The position numbers and the translations under genes are program-made. The notes beneath the pieces are model-generated. The model was not told the origin of the DNA and did not search any database. It saw only the letters and a list, made by a program, of their open reading frames with translations. 64,000 nucleotides of DNA from Flavobacterium sp. YJ01 (GTDB taxonomy: Bacteria; Bacteroidota; Bacteroidia; Flavobacteriales; Flavobacteriaceae), in assembly GCF_029320955.1 (NCBI RefSeq), contig NZ_CP119757.1:1612001-1676000 (forward strand), in the 5' to 3' direction. Below are positions 42,455 to 51,510 of the stretch, in pieces. Position 1 is the stretch's first letter, and each line of letters opens with the position of its first letter.

Positions 42455-44362
42455 CTACTTCAACTCTGCCTCAAAAGGCGAAGCAGGCAAATTTTCTTTA
42501 TTGTATAAATTAGCATTATTAGGATTATCTGCCCAAGCATAACGAACTTTTACTGGATTTCGGACATCATTATTCCAAACAATAATTTTATTGCCTTCAA
42601 TAATTGCTTTCGCCCAGACAAATTTTCCATCTGAACCCGCAACTGCAAAACCGTTTAAAATATTTCCTCCTTTGTTTATTAATCCAGTTCCAATTTCAGC
42701 AAAACTCAAAATAAGCTGATCTTCTTTCTTTTCCATTGATTTAAAAATTGGGCCAGAAGCAATTAATTTTTTTTCGCCATAAACGAATTTTCTTGCTTGA
42801 AGTGCCAATCTTTTTCCAACATCATATTTGTTTAAAGGATGAATATCATTCCATTCGCCCAAATCTATTGTCACTGCCAATCCTGTATTTTCAACTTTTA
42901 ATAAATTGGATTGTTGTTGTCTCAAAGCCGCCCAACTGCTTTCTACAGGCTCCGATTTTGGATCCATGTAATTTGTGAGTTGAACAATTAAAAATGGCAA
43001 TTTTTCTTGATCGAGTTGCGTGCGCCATGTATCAATTAAAGTTTCCATTAAAGAAAAATATTCTGAAGGTTTTTTGGTGTTCGATTCGCCTTGATACCAT
43101 AAAACACCTTTTAACGGATAATTTTTTAAAGGCGAAATCATTGCATTATAAAGTCCAACGGGTTTCCATCTTACAAATGTTTGTCCAGGAAGGGGATTCA
43201 TTTTCGAACCTAATTTATAGTTCCAATTTCCTTTTAAATCGATTGTTTTATCGCCAATAACTAACTCGTAAGGTTTATCGGCTACGAAACCGCCTCTTCC
43301 AGAATTGTTAATGACACGAACAGTAATTTCGTTTTTTCCCTCTTTTAAAAAACCAGCATTGAAAGAATAAATTCTCGGCGGGTATTGATACGAAGTTGTT
43401 CCCACAAAATTTCCGTTTACAAAAACAGAATCGGCATCTACAATTCGTCCTAAAATTAATTTTGCTTCATTTTCTTTTACTTTTTCTAAAACAAACTCTT
43501 TTTTAAACCAAACAGAACCGTTTACATTTCCAAGTTCTCCATCAGCCCAATAACCTGGAATTTTCATTGTTTTCCAATCGGAAATATCGTTTGTGTTTTT
43601 CCATTTATTTTGTAAACCCAAATCGGTTTGATTTACTAATTTATGCCAATCTGAACTTACTTTTCGATCATTTTCATCGATTTGTTTTTCGAGTTTCCCG
43701 TCTTTAAATTTCAGATATTCTTGATAATAGTCTGGAAACTTTTTAATTCCCTCTTCGTTAATCCAAGATTCAGCTGGAGAACCGCCCAAAGCACTATTTA
43801 TTAATCCGATTGGAATTTTATACTTTTCGTAAATTTCTGTTGCGAAAAAATAACCAACGCCAGTAAATTGCAAAACGTTGTTTGGATTTGCCGAAATCCA
43901 TTCGCCTGACGAAAAATCATTTCTTTCTTTTTCAAAATAATATTCATCTGGAACTAAAAATTGTCTAATATTCGAATTCTCCGATTTCGCAATTACATCT
44001 TTGTATTTGTCTTTCAATCTATCCATCGGAAGTTCCATATTAGATTGTCCAGAACAAAGCCAAACGTCACCGAAAAGAATATTTTTCAGCACAATTATAT
44101 TGGTTGCTTTTAAAGTCATTTCGTAAGATCCGCCCGCTTTTTGTGACGGAAGCTGAATCGACCATTTTCCTTCTTCAGATGTTGTTGTATTGTACTTTTT
44201 TCCTTTAAAATCGAGTTCAATATTTTCATTTGCCGATGCCCAACCCCAAATATTGACTTTGGTATCGCGCTGCAAAATCATTCCGTCGCTTATTAATCTC
44301 GGCAATTTTATTTGCGCGCTGACGCTAAAGGTTATTAAAAATGCTAATATTATTTTTTTCAT
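42455..44362 (-). CDS. SGNH-type carbohydrate acetylesterase (sialate O-acetylesterase-like)
   Basis: The 635-residue protein has a signal peptide (about residues 1-18). The SGNH/GDSL fold starts at about residue 100 with the catalytic Ser motif LCSGQSNMELPM, and a galactose-binding-like beta domain is inserted at about 255-375 (MKIPGYWADGELGNVNGSVW). The second half of the catalytic domain has LWYQGESNTKKPSEYF and the Asp-His segment LGEWNDIHPLNKYDVGKR near residue 510. The family removes acetyl groups from sugars; in a xylan locus acetyl-xylan is the likely substrate, though this is inferred. It is the last gene of the susC-led run, 167 bases after the GH35-like gene. Confidence 0.88.
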   Translation of the reverse strand: MKKIILAFLITFSVSAQIKLPRLISDGMILQRDTKVNIWGWASANENIELDFKGKKYNTTTSEEGKWSIQLPSQKAGGSYEMTLKATNIIVLKNILFGDVWLCSGQSNMELPMDRLKDKYKDVIAKSENSNIRQFLVPDEYYFEKERNDFSSGEWISANPNNVLQFTGVGYFFATEIYEKYKIPIGLINSALGGSPAESWINEEGIKKFPDYYQEYLKFKDGKLEKQIDENDRKVSSDWHKLVNQTDLGLQNKWKNTNDISDWKTMKIPGYWADGELGNVNGSVWFKKEFVLEKVKENEAKLILGRIVDADSVFVNGNFVGTTSYQYPPRIYSFNAGFLKEGKNEITVRVINNSGRGGFVADKPYELVIGDKTIDLKGNWNYKLGSKMNPLPGQTFVRWKPVGLYNAMISPLKNYPLKGVLWYQGESNTKKPSEYFSLMETLIDTWRTQLDQEKLPFLIVQLTNYMDPKSEPVESSWAALRQQQSNLLKVENTGLAVTIDLGEWNDIHPLNKYDVGKRLALQARKFVYGEKKLIASGPIFKSMEKKEDQLILSFAEIGTGLINKGGNILNGFAVAGSDGKFVWAKAIIEGNKIIVWNNDVRNPVKVRYAWADNPNNANLYNKENLPASPFEAELK

Positions 44363-44393
44363 TTTAATACGTTTTTTTTGCCACGTTTTTTTT

Positions 44394-44522
44394 CGCCGCG
44401 AATTTCACGAATTGGCACTAATTCATATTTTGTCTGTAACATTACAATCTCACGAATTTTTTAATTTGTGAAATTAATGACAACTGCAAAAAAATTAGTG
44501 CCAATTCGTGAAATTCGTGGCA
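44394..44522. repeat. Inverted repeat in the GH35-esterase gap
   Basis: Arms of about 30 bases (44394-44423, containing GAATTTCACGAATTGGCACT; complement at 44493-44522) with one or two mismatches enclose a 69-base loop, flanked by T and A runs. It separates the GH35-like gene from the esterase gene within one direction of transcription. Confidence 0.85.
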
Positions 44523-44528
44523 AAAAAA

Positions 44529-46151
44529 CTACTCGTAACTATATAATTTTATTTTTTGGATTTCGTAATCGCCAACAGAAATTCTTAAATGTCTTCCTTG
44601 ATGCGTTTGATCTCCGTTGAAATGTCTTATCGTTTTCCAAACTTCATTTTCAAATCTACCTTGATCGGTTTTTAAAATTCCAGCATTTAGATTTTCTTTT
44701 AAAGTTTTAAAAGTCACCACAATTCCGGAACCTGCAATATAAAATTCATCTTTAGCAATTTCAATAATAATCGCGCTTGACATTGGCCAAACCTCAGCTT
44801 TTGCTCCATCCGACCAATTTAAAGTATAATCATGTTTGAAAGTGAATTCGTAATTGCCCATTTTTATGATTTCCGTATTATTTTCTTTGTCTAAAAGAAC
44901 GCCGTCGATTTTTCCTTGTCCTTTATATGATTCAATTGTTGGTGTTAATTGTTTTATCAAATCATAGATTTTGCCCAAAGGTTCTTTTTTTGCATCGGTA
45001 ACAGATTCAATAGAAAATGGCGAAAAACCAATTGCTTCGTAATGACCAATTGCATACAAACCTTTAAATGGCGCGGTTTCATCAAAACGATGTTCGGGAA
45101 TAAAAAGCGGATCGCCTTGACGCGTAAATAAATCATTCCATTGTTTGAAAGACGGATTGTAAAAATCTGGCGCTAAAAAATCTACAGCATTTCCCGCGGC
45201 TTTCCAAACATCCATAAGATGCGGTAACGGACCTGCGCTAGGATATTGTCCAGGCTTTTTTTCGGGTGCATTTAGTGCTGCATTTACAAACATTGGAATT
45301 GGATAAATGTCTTTTCCTGCTTTTGCAATTTTGTTTGTGAATTCTGAAAAATACCAAGCCATGAAAATTTCATCTGTATGAAGTCCTTTTCCAAAAACTT
45401 CTTCCCAGTTTCCTGATGTTTTAAATCCGTTTTTCTTCCATATTTCTAAAAATTCTGGAACCAATTTTTCTTTATTTTTTTGAAGATATTGCAACAATTC
45501 TTTTGGAACTTCTTTTTTAAAAGCTTCATTTGCCAAAGGATGATAATCGCGTGCAGTTGGCAGCATTCCGATTTCATTTTCAACTTGAATCATAATTACC
45601 GTTTGCTCTTTTTGATCGAATTCTTTAATATGATTAATTAATTTTTTGAAAGCATTCAAATCGGCTTGCAGGTTATTTTCGCTGAAAGGCGTTACAATTT
45701 CATGACTTTTATTTTTGTCGTCTTTTACTCTCGGGTATTTTTTCTGGTTTAATTTTACCCAAGCCGGCGCATGACTCGACATACTATTTTTCCAAGATCC
45801 AAACCAAAGAAAAACCAATTTTAAATTTTCTTTTCTCGCTCGAAGAATCAAATCGTCTACTAACTGGAATTCAAATTTTCCTTCTTCAGGTTCTATCAAT
45901 TCCCAATAAATTGGTGTAAGAACGGTGTTGAGGTTCATGTCAACCAATTTTTGCCAAATCGTTTCCATGCTTTCCATACTTGTTGCTGAAGAATTTCCTA
46001 ATTCTCCGCCGCGTATCAAAAATGGTTTTTGGTTTACAATTAATTGTGTTTTATTTCCTTTTTTTTGAAGATGAGGTATGTTTTGAGAAAACCCAAAATG
46101 CATTAAAAATAAGGCAATTAGAAGAAAACTTTTTTTGAGAATATGAAACAT
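44529..46151 (-). CDS. GH35-like glycoside hydrolase with DUF5597-type C-terminus
   Basis: The protein (540 residues from the ATG at 46151) has a signal peptide (MFHILKKSFLLIALFLMHFG). The TIM-barrel part matches GH35: MNLNTVLTPIYWELIEPEEG near residue 70, and MIQVENEIG near residue 185, where the Glu is the acid/base. VPEHRFDE-like IPEHRFDETAPF near residue 345 holds the probable nucleophile. The C-terminal 150 residues form beta strands as in DUF5597. GH35 members are mostly beta-galactosidases; in this locus it may remove galactose side groups from xylan or act on another decoration. A longer start at 46196 is rejected because it hides the signal peptide. Confidence 0.85.
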   Translation of the reverse strand: MFHILKKSFLLIALFLMHFGFSQNIPHLQKKGNKTQLIVNQKPFLIRGGELGNSSATSMESMETIWQKLVDMNLNTVLTPIYWELIEPEEGKFEFQLVDDLILRARKENLKLVFLWFGSWKNSMSSHAPAWVKLNQKKYPRVKDDKNKSHEIVTPFSENNLQADLNAFKKLINHIKEFDQKEQTVIMIQVENEIGMLPTARDYHPLANEAFKKEVPKELLQYLQKNKEKLVPEFLEIWKKNGFKTSGNWEEVFGKGLHTDEIFMAWYFSEFTNKIAKAGKDIYPIPMFVNAALNAPEKKPGQYPSAGPLPHLMDVWKAAGNAVDFLAPDFYNPSFKQWNDLFTRQGDPLFIPEHRFDETAPFKGLYAIGHYEAIGFSPFSIESVTDAKKEPLGKIYDLIKQLTPTIESYKGQGKIDGVLLDKENNTEIIKMGNYEFTFKHDYTLNWSDGAKAEVWPMSSAIIIEIAKDEFYIAGSGIVVTFKTLKENLNAGILKTDQGRFENEVWKTIRHFNGDQTHQGRHLRISVGDYEIQKIKLYSYE

Positions 46152-46186
46152 ACTTTTTTGTTTTAATAGTAAAAATAAACAAAGCA

Positions 46187-46217
46187 GCTTTGTCAAAATT
46201 TAGAACTTTGACAAAGC
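46187..46217. repeat. Inverted repeat GCTTTGTCAAA, family E, copy 1
   Basis: GCTTTGTCAAA at 46187-46197 pairs with TTTGACAAAGC at 46207-46217; T residues follow on the plus strand. It lies in the gap between the GH10 and GH35-like genes. A closely similar hairpin is at 55950-55982. Confidence 0.8.
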
Positions 46218-46246
46218 TTTTTTGCTACTCAACAGATTTTAATTTA

Positions 46247-48454
46247 TTAAGGTTTTACTAACTCACCCGAAAATCCTAAACTTACATCTTTTCCTGCAAG
46301 TCCGTCTGCTGCACCTTTGTATGCATGTTTACGAACATAGTTTGCATCCCAAAGATTTGGAGATTCATTTGGAAGCCAGTATTCATGTTCTTTTGCATTA
46401 TCAGAAACGCCCCAAATTGTAATTCCGTACTGTTGCGGAACAGGAATGTATTTTTTGTACATATCGATTACGTATTGATACATTTCTGCTTGTGAAGCTT
46501 GTTGTGCTACTGTTGGCGTTGCAGTTCCTAATCTAATATCTAACTCTGAGATTTTAATTAATTTTCCTGAAGCTGCCAATTTTTGGAACATCTGAACAAT
46601 TTTATCTTTATCAGTCGTTAAACCAATGTGCATCTGCGTTCCGATTCCGTCAACCGTTGCTCCTTTGCTTTCAATATATTTTACATATTCGATTATTCCG
46701 TCGCATTTGTCTAATCTCGATTCTAAGTTATAATCGTTAATAAACAATTTATCGGTTGCATTTCCGTATTGACGTGCCAATTTGAAAGCTGTTACAGCGT
46801 AATCTTTTCCAAGATATTTTACCCAAGAGAAATAGTCTGTTGCGGTGTCGCCTTCAGTTCCGTTTCTTAAAGTTCCATCTTCTTTCATTGGCTCATTTAC
46901 AACATCCCAAGCAAAAACTCCAGTTTTGTAATGTGTCATCATTTTAGAAATCCAATCGGTCATGGCATCACCAATAATTTTAGTTTTCTCAGCATCTGTT
47001 TTTTCAATTGTAATTGGTGCTGTTGCTCCTCCGCCAGATGATGTTCCGTCGGTTACTAAAACATTGTCGATATAATAGGTTCCAGCAGCTCCTCCTAAAT
47101 CGAAACCAAAACCAGTTTCTCCACCTTTTGCAGTGATTTTCCATTCTACTTGTTTCCAAGTAGTCGTTGTAGTTTGATCTCCTTGATAATTTGCTAATGA
47201 TGATGGTGTCGTTGAGCATCTTACTGAACCAGCTGCTTCAGATCGAATCATATACGAAATTGTATAACTTTTTCCTGCTACTAATGCAGAAGTAAAAGTA
47301 GTCTGAACTTGAGTTCTCCATTGTTCTGTTGCAGTACTTGTAGCATTTACCACTTTCATTGATCCGCTTCCTTCGTAAACATTTGCCGCTCCAGTTCCTG
47401 CGCTCAAAGCATCTGCTGCACCATTTGCTCTGCTCCAACCAGTTATTCCAGAATTAAATGTTCCGTTAGAAACTAAATTAACTGGTCCAGTTGAAGCATC
47501 AAGATCTACAACAGCTAAGGTATTTGCATCAATTAAATAGGTTACGTTTGGTAAATATCCTAAATCTAAATTAAACTGAAACGTTGTGCTTCCTGTTTTA
47601 AAATCGCCTGGAGCCAATTTAATTTTAACTTGTTGCCAAGAAGAAGTTGTTGTGAAAGCTTCAGTTCCAGTTCCAGTATTCATCCAATCTTTAAATGGAT
47701 ATTGAGCATTTAAAGAAGCATTAAATGAAATACGTCCTTTCCCAGTAACATCAGATTTAATATAAAATGAAATCTCATAATTATGTCCTGCCACAATTGG
47801 CACATTTGGAGATATCAGCTGTAAATTATAAGCAGCGGAAGATGTGGCACTAGATGCCAATTGAACGGCTGCTGATGTACTGGTTAATCCAGAATTAGCA
47901 ACAGTTGTAATTCCTTTTCCTGCATTATATCTTGCCCAACCCGTAAAGGTTCCATCTTTTATAGGAGCTAAGTCTAAAATATTAGTTCCGCTTGAGCCTG
48001 GAATTACCGTTGGTGCAATTATTCCGTTTAAATAACTTGCATTTTGATTGGAATGCCAAATTAAAGTATGTCCGAAAACTTTTAGTCCAGCACTCTTTGT
48101 AGCAGCGATAAAAGCATCAACATTAGTAAAATTAATTTCTCCTTTAGCATTTACCATTGCACCGTGCTTCATTTCGTAACCCGGTGTAACCTCATCAAAA
48201 TTTTCATTTACGATTTTTCTATAATTGGCATCGCTCATGTATAAACTAATTCCGATTCCGTTTCCTAAAGAAAAATCAGAATATACTTTTAATGGCTCAT
48301 AACGGCTAATTTTTTCTACTAAAGCTAATGGAAGCTCTGCGCCTGTTATTTCTCCGTGTTCTGGGTCTTTTCCCCACTCCATCAAATTATCATCGCATGA
48401 TGACAAAATCATTAGTGATGAAGCAATTATTGGTATGATATATTTGTATTTCAT
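46247..48454 (-). CDS. GH10 endo-1,4-beta-xylanase with inserted carbohydrate-binding modules, lipoprotein
   Basis: The 735-residue protein has a lipoprotein signal (ASSLMILSSCDDNLMEWG) with acidic residues after the Cys, as in surface-exposed lipoproteins. The GH10 barrel begins at about residue 58 (GIGISLYMSD, FGHTLIWHSNQN), is interrupted at about 145-480 by two beta-sandwich modules of CBM4/9 type (GRISFNASLNAQYPFKDWMN; GSVRCSTTPSSLANYQGDQT), and resumes at about 490. The acid/base is Glu521 (DVVNEP) and the nucleophile Glu637 (ISELDIRLG). Inserted CBMs in GH10 are known in Bacteroides xylan loci. It cuts xylan at the cell surface before SusCD import. It lies 12 bases after the SGBP gene. 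Confidence 0.95.
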   Translation of the reverse strand: MKYKYIIPIIASSLMILSSCDDNLMEWGKDPEHGEITGAELPLALVEKISRYEPLKVYSDFSLGNGIGISLYMSDANYRKIVNENFDEVTPGYEMKHGAMVNAKGEINFTNVDAFIAATKSAGLKVFGHTLIWHSNQNASYLNGIIAPTVIPGSSGTNILDLAPIKDGTFTGWARYNAGKGITTVANSGLTSTSAAVQLASSATSSAAYNLQLISPNVPIVAGHNYEISFYIKSDVTGKGRISFNASLNAQYPFKDWMNTGTGTEAFTTTSSWQQVKIKLAPGDFKTGSTTFQFNLDLGYLPNVTYLIDANTLAVVDLDASTGPVNLVSNGTFNSGITGWSRANGAADALSAGTGAANVYEGSGSMKVVNATSTATEQWRTQVQTTFTSALVAGKSYTISYMIRSEAAGSVRCSTTPSSLANYQGDQTTTTTWKQVEWKITAKGGETGFGFDLGGAAGTYYIDNVLVTDGTSSGGGATAPITIEKTDAEKTKIIGDAMTDWISKMMTHYKTGVFAWDVVNEPMKEDGTLRNGTEGDTATDYFSWVKYLGKDYAVTAFKLARQYGNATDKLFINDYNLESRLDKCDGIIEYVKYIESKGATVDGIGTQMHIGLTTDKDKIVQMFQKLAASGKLIKISELDIRLGTATPTVAQQASQAEMYQYVIDMYKKYIPVPQQYGITIWGVSDNAKEHEYWLPNESPNLWDANYVRKHAYKGAADGLAGKDVSLGFSGELVKP

Positions 48455-48466
48455 TTTGTGGCTGTG

Positions 48467-49837
48467 TTAGTTAAAATCGTTGTAAACTGGCGTATCTAAT
48501 GGTACAATTCTCCAGTTGTCTGTATACACTTTTACAGAAGTTGCTTTTGATGGAAATTCTACTGCGCTTTCTGTTCCTAGAACGTCTTTCATTTTTACAT
48601 CGGCATTTTCAAACCAAATTCCAAAATTTTGATACGTTGTAGTTTCACGGTAAGTCAGAACAGTTTCGAAAGTAGCTGCTTCTTTAGACCACTGATAAAA
48701 TTTATTTAACGGAATGGTTACAGTTATCCATCCTGTAGTCTGAAAAGCGACTGATTTTCCATCAACGAGCCACGGAATGTAATTGTAAACTCCTCCTGCC
48801 CATGTACCTGCATTAAAATTATTGACTGTACATATTTTTAAGTAACCAGAATCTTTCCACGCATCTGGCACATAGATATCAAACTGAAACGCTACTTTAT
48901 CAAGAGGTGTACTAGCAGGAATAAAAGGAGTTAATTGCGTTCTCCAGTTATCTACGCCTGTTCCAGCTGTCCAAGCTTCTGTTGCTCGTCCAGTTGCTGG
49001 GGCGATAGAAGCAAGTCGTGCAGGACGATGTGGTACATATTTACCGTGCGAAGCATTTCCTGTACCAATTGTAGCTGATTCAAGATCTGCTGGTGCAATC
49101 ATACCCGGAATTGTAGCTGTACTCCAAGATCCTTGAGTTCCTCTTCCATCAAAATCTAAAATAATTCCTCTTTTGCAGTTAAAATATGCTGGAGAATAAA
49201 CACCTCCGTTTGAAGTTTGAACAAATAATGAACCTCCATTATCTGAAACGCCATTTGGAACTGTAACTATAAAGAATTCGCCATCTTCATCAGATGTAAT
49301 TCCTGATGTTACTTCAACATTTCCTGGAAAAACTACTTTACTGACTTCTGTTAAGCCACTTCCTGACACGGTAATCGTTTCGCCTGGATTTGGCATTGTA
49401 TTCGAAATGCTTGAAATAGCAGGTTTTCCTGAACGAATTTCAAATTTAAATGTGGTTTCGCTATTGTCATTTACAAAACGAATTGTATTTCTAACTGATG
49501 GATCTGCTTCTAAAATTGGCGTATCTGCTGAAACACTTACCAACATCGAATTATTAGATACAAAAACAACATTAAAATAGGTCGAATATCCGTTTATGTA
49601 TACTTTCTTTAAACCTGTAAATCCTGAGCCTTCAATACGCAATAGCTGTCCTAAACGGGCAAAAGTAACTTCTCTATCTGGTACAGTCGAATTTACGTCT
49701 TCTAAAAATACTCTTGTGATCGTAATTGTTGCTCCCTCTGAATCGTTGTTGTCGCAAGAAGTAAACAACATACCGAAAACCATCATGCTTAAAATTGCAA
49801 TTGGTGCCCAATACTTTTTATTTAAAATATATTTCAT
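48467..49837 (-). CDS. Surface glycan-binding lipoprotein (SGBP-B-like, IPT/TIG domain)
   Basis: The 456-residue protein has a lipoprotein signal (MMVFGMLFTSCDNNDSEG; acidic stretch after the Cys). Residues 35-225 form immunoglobulin-like IPT/TIG domains, visible as LLRIEGSGFTGLKKVYINGY and GETITVSGSGLTEVSKVVFP. The C-terminal 230 residues are a beta-rich ligand domain as in SGBP-B xyloglucan/xylan binders (FQFDIYVPDAWKDSGYLKIC, WLVDGKSVAFQTTGWITVTI). It holds polysaccharide at the cell surface near SusCD. It lies 31 bases after susD and 12 before the GH10 gene, the usual place for SGBP genes. Not catalytic as far as can be seen. Confidence 0.85.
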   Translation of the reverse strand: MKYILNKKYWAPIAILSMMVFGMLFTSCDNNDSEGATITITRVFLEDVNSTVPDREVTFARLGQLLRIEGSGFTGLKKVYINGYSTYFNVVFVSNNSMLVSVSADTPILEADPSVRNTIRFVNDNSETTFKFEIRSGKPAISSISNTMPNPGETITVSGSGLTEVSKVVFPGNVEVTSGITSDEDGEFFIVTVPNGVSDNGGSLFVQTSNGGVYSPAYFNCKRGIILDFDGRGTQGSWSTATIPGMIAPADLESATIGTGNASHGKYVPHRPARLASIAPATGRATEAWTAGTGVDNWRTQLTPFIPASTPLDKVAFQFDIYVPDAWKDSGYLKICTVNNFNAGTWAGGVYNYIPWLVDGKSVAFQTTGWITVTIPLNKFYQWSKEAATFETVLTYRETTTYQNFGIWFENADVKMKDVLGTESAVEFPSKATSVKVYTDNWRIVPLDTPVYNDFN

Positions 49838-49868
49838 ATTTATGTCTTTTAGTTTTTTATTTATGAAA

Positions 49869-51500
49869 CTAGAATAAGTCTTTAATTTTCTCTTCTGTAA
49901 ACTGATACGGAACAGGATTCTCTCTCAATAATGGATTCTGAACCAACTCAGATTCTGGGTAAGGAAGAAGGAAAATTGTCGCATCGATAACTCCAATGGC
50001 ACGCGGACTACTGCTTCTTGCCGGATCTATAGAAACTGTATTAGTAGCAGCATCATAAAGAATAGGTTGAATTACACCTCTGTCTTGTCCCGTTACATAG
50101 TTAATTACTTCCTGCTGTTTGTAATAAGCTCTTCGTACCAAATCATACCAATATTGTCCTTCCATAGCCAATTCTACTCTTCTTTCATGTATAATATCAG
50201 CATAAGTTAAAGATGTTTTTGGAGTAAGACCTGCACGTGTACGCAATTTGTTTATGCCCTCTAAAGCTAAAGCATCTGAAGTGGAAGTATTGTTTCCTAA
50301 AGCGGCTTCTGCATAATTTAAATAAACTTCAGCCAAGCGTAGCATATTGGTATTCAAGGCAGAATTCATACGGGTAATTTTTGAGTTGTCTTTTGTGGAT
50401 CCTACAACTCCTTTTTTAACGTTTACAAATTCTTTACTATGATTTACTGTATATCCGCCGTTGGACTTATTAATTTCTGGATAAAAATCATCATCAGCCA
50501 TCCATGTCGCTCTTCGGCGAAGGTCTTTTGATTCGTATTCTTTTAAAACATCATACGATGCTCTTGTCCAATATCCCCAAGCGGCATCATCTCCAGTAAT
50601 ATCAGAACCTAATGCAAAATAAGCTTGTTGCGTATTGTTTACTCCAAAATCTCCATTTGGAACCCATTGCAGCGCAAACATCGATTCTGGATTATTGTTA
50701 TTGTCAATCATAAATATATCTTCATAATTAGCCATCAAACTATATGGACCAGAAGACATTACTTTTTCTGCCGCTTTTTTTGCTAAATCAAGATATTGCT
50801 GATTTCTAGTTCCGCTGTTTGGATTATCGCTGATTCCTGAAAATGATAAATAAACACGAGACAACATTCCGAATGCGCTGTATCTTGTTAAACGCCCCGC
50901 TTGTCCAGCAGATTCAGGAAGGTATTTTGCTGCAAATTCTAAATCGCGGATAGAAAATTCGTAGACATCTTTTAGCGGATTTTTATTCACAATCGGATTT
51001 TTAACCAATTCTCTTGGATCTGTCGAGATAATTACGTCTCCCCATAATGAAGCCAAATACCAATAGGCAGTTCCTCTCATAAAACGAGCTTCGGCAATAT
51101 ATTTGTTTTTAATAGCATCGCTCATTGAACTTCCAGAAATTCCGATAATAACGTTATTCGATTGCTGTACAACATTATATAATGATCCCCAAGCCGAAAC
51201 CAAAGGTCCTGTTAATCCTGTTTCTGTTAAATCGGTAAATGGATAAACGTAGTCTGAGAAAGGCGCATACATATTTGCTCCTCGACCATCTCCTAAACCG
51301 TAATAAAATTTATCATTAAAATCGAACCAAACCTTATTGTATAATGGTCCTGTTGCCGCCTGAAAATCAGATTCTGTTTTATAAAAATTTTCTTTTGTAA
51401 TGACATCATTTGGTTCAACTTCTAAAAGATCACTGCAACTTGTCCAAACAAATGGCAATGCAATAATTAGAGCCGTGTAAAATATTTTCTTTGTTTTCAT
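49869..51500 (-). CDS. SusD-family outer-membrane lipoprotein (xylan locus)
   Basis: The 543-residue protein has a lipoprotein signal (LPFVWTSCSDLLEVEPND). SusD landmarks include TKENFYKTESDFQAATGPLY, ARFMRGTAYWYLASLWGDV (the RAxxYF-type helix), RYSAFGMLSRVYLSFSG, MLRLAEVYLNYAEAALGN and a C-terminal YPESELVQNPLL. Length is normal. It is the lid and oligosaccharide-binding partner of the SusC protein encoded 10 bases upstream. In this cluster the likely ligand is xylo-oligosaccharide. It is the second gene of the susC-led operon. Confidence 0.95.
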   Translation of the reverse strand: MKTKKIFYTALIIALPFVWTSCSDLLEVEPNDVITKENFYKTESDFQAATGPLYNKVWFDFNDKFYYGLGDGRGANMYAPFSDYVYPFTDLTETGLTGPLVSAWGSLYNVVQQSNNVIIGISGSSMSDAIKNKYIAEARFMRGTAYWYLASLWGDVIISTDPRELVKNPIVNKNPLKDVYEFSIRDLEFAAKYLPESAGQAGRLTRYSAFGMLSRVYLSFSGISDNPNSGTRNQQYLDLAKKAAEKVMSSGPYSLMANYEDIFMIDNNNNPESMFALQWVPNGDFGVNNTQQAYFALGSDITGDDAAWGYWTRASYDVLKEYESKDLRRRATWMADDDFYPEINKSNGGYTVNHSKEFVNVKKGVVGSTKDNSKITRMNSALNTNMLRLAEVYLNYAEAALGNNTSTSDALALEGINKLRTRAGLTPKTSLTYADIIHERRVELAMEGQYWYDLVRRAYYKQQEVINYVTGQDRGVIQPILYDAATNTVSIDPARSSSPRAIGVIDATIFLLPYPESELVQNPLLRENPVPYQFTEEKIKDLF

Positions 51501-51510
51501 TGTGCAGTTT

